6,097 nt of DNA from Desulfobulbaceae bacterium (lineage in GTDB: Bacteria; Desulfobacterota; Desulfobulbia; Desulfobulbales; SURF-16). Location of the stretch: assembly GCA_024763115.1 (NCBI GenBank), contig JANTGB010000148.1:1-6097 (forward strand), written 5' to 3'. Shown here in pieces: positions 6,004 through 6,097 of this stretch. The number at the start of each line of letters is the position of its first letter. Position 1 is the first letter of the stretch. The notes below the pieces were generated by a model. It worked only from the letters and a program-made list of their open reading frames with translations, ran no database searches and was not told the DNA's origin. A program made the translations under genes and the position numbers.

Positions 6004-6097
6004 GTAAGCGTTCACCAGCACCTCATCTTCGCCCGTTTGGGCCTTCTCGAATAGCACAAGTATGCTTCGAAGTCCCAAACGAACGAATCTAAGGCAC
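6004..6097. mobile_element. Possible edge of an insertion or repeat element (IS66-like end)
   Basis: At about 6000 the DNA switches from very AT-rich to more balanced composition, and the new segment opens with GTAAGCG (6004-6010). From memory, IS66-family terminal repeats begin with GTAA, often followed by GCG. The segment also holds the hairpin at 6034-6081. It runs off the window, so the second end and any transposase cannot be seen. This is a weak call based on one short motif and a composition break. Confidence 0.2.
6034..6081. repeat. Long imperfect hairpin near the right edge
   Basis: CGTTTGGG (6034-6041) pairs exactly with CCCAAACG (6074-6081). After one mismatch, CTTC pairs with GAAG, and after a 2-nt bulge GAA pairs with TTC, giving 15 bp around a 14-nt loop; AGCA and TGCT could extend the top of the stem as an alternative pairing. 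It lacks a T-run on either side, so it is not a standard rho-independent terminator. It may belong to a repeated or mobile element. Confidence 0.5.

Noticed and set aside
5992..6097. Partial minus-strand coding region entering from the right edge, ending in TAA at 5992-5994
   Set aside because: Only 34 codons are visible with no recognisable motif, and the segment is dominated by a hairpin; not enough to call a gene.

Overview
The window holds one four-gene minus-strand operon for a biotin-dependent acyl-CoA carboxylase, most likely acetyl-CoA carboxylase. It is flanked by a 629-bp non-coding, repeat-bearing region upstream (right side) and 132 bp with no gene downstream (left side). In transcription order, right to left, the genes are: biotin carboxylase (4062-5468), a fused carboxyltransferase with the alpha (AccA-like) half first and the beta (AccD-like) half second (1726-3975), a divergent biotin carboxyl carrier (1044-1688), and a biotin-protein ligase without a DNA-binding domain (133-1053). 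Spacings are 86 bp, 37 bp and a 10-bp overlap, so co-transcription is very likely.

Together the genes form a self-sufficient module. The ligase attaches biotin to the carrier, the carboxylase charges the biotin with bicarbonate using ATP, and the transferase passes the carboxyl group to an acyl-CoA, presumably acetyl-CoA to give malonyl-CoA for fatty-acid synthesis. All four proteins depart from textbook motifs. The carboxylase has N-D-V-S-A in place of the near-invariant H-P-V-T-E after Q-V-E. The transferase has a re-spaced zinc ribbon. The carrier has S-L-M-K-R instead of E-A-M-K-M in an apparently interrupted biotinyl fold. The ligase has S-A-G-R-F-G instead of G-R-G-R-R-G. The core catalytic residues I could align are kept. 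This pattern suggests an old, co-evolved carboxylase lineage rather than decay.

The organism is probably a Gram-negative anaerobe of the Desulfobacterota (sulfate-reducer type). This is inferred from memory that alpha-beta fused carboxyltransferases beside a biotin carboxylase occur in Desulfovibrio and relatives; no search was possible.

The upstream region contains a 182-bp imperfect foldback element (5533-5714) resembling a MITE. Its outer edge coincides with the -35 box of the best promoter candidate for the operon. Next comes an AT-rich stretch with a perfect 9-bp dyad. At about position 6000 the composition changes sharply to a more GC-balanced segment with a long hairpin, possibly the edge of another mobile or repeated element running out of the window. 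The carboxylase-transferase gap carries a small 16-bp tandem repeat that runs through the carboxylase stop codon.
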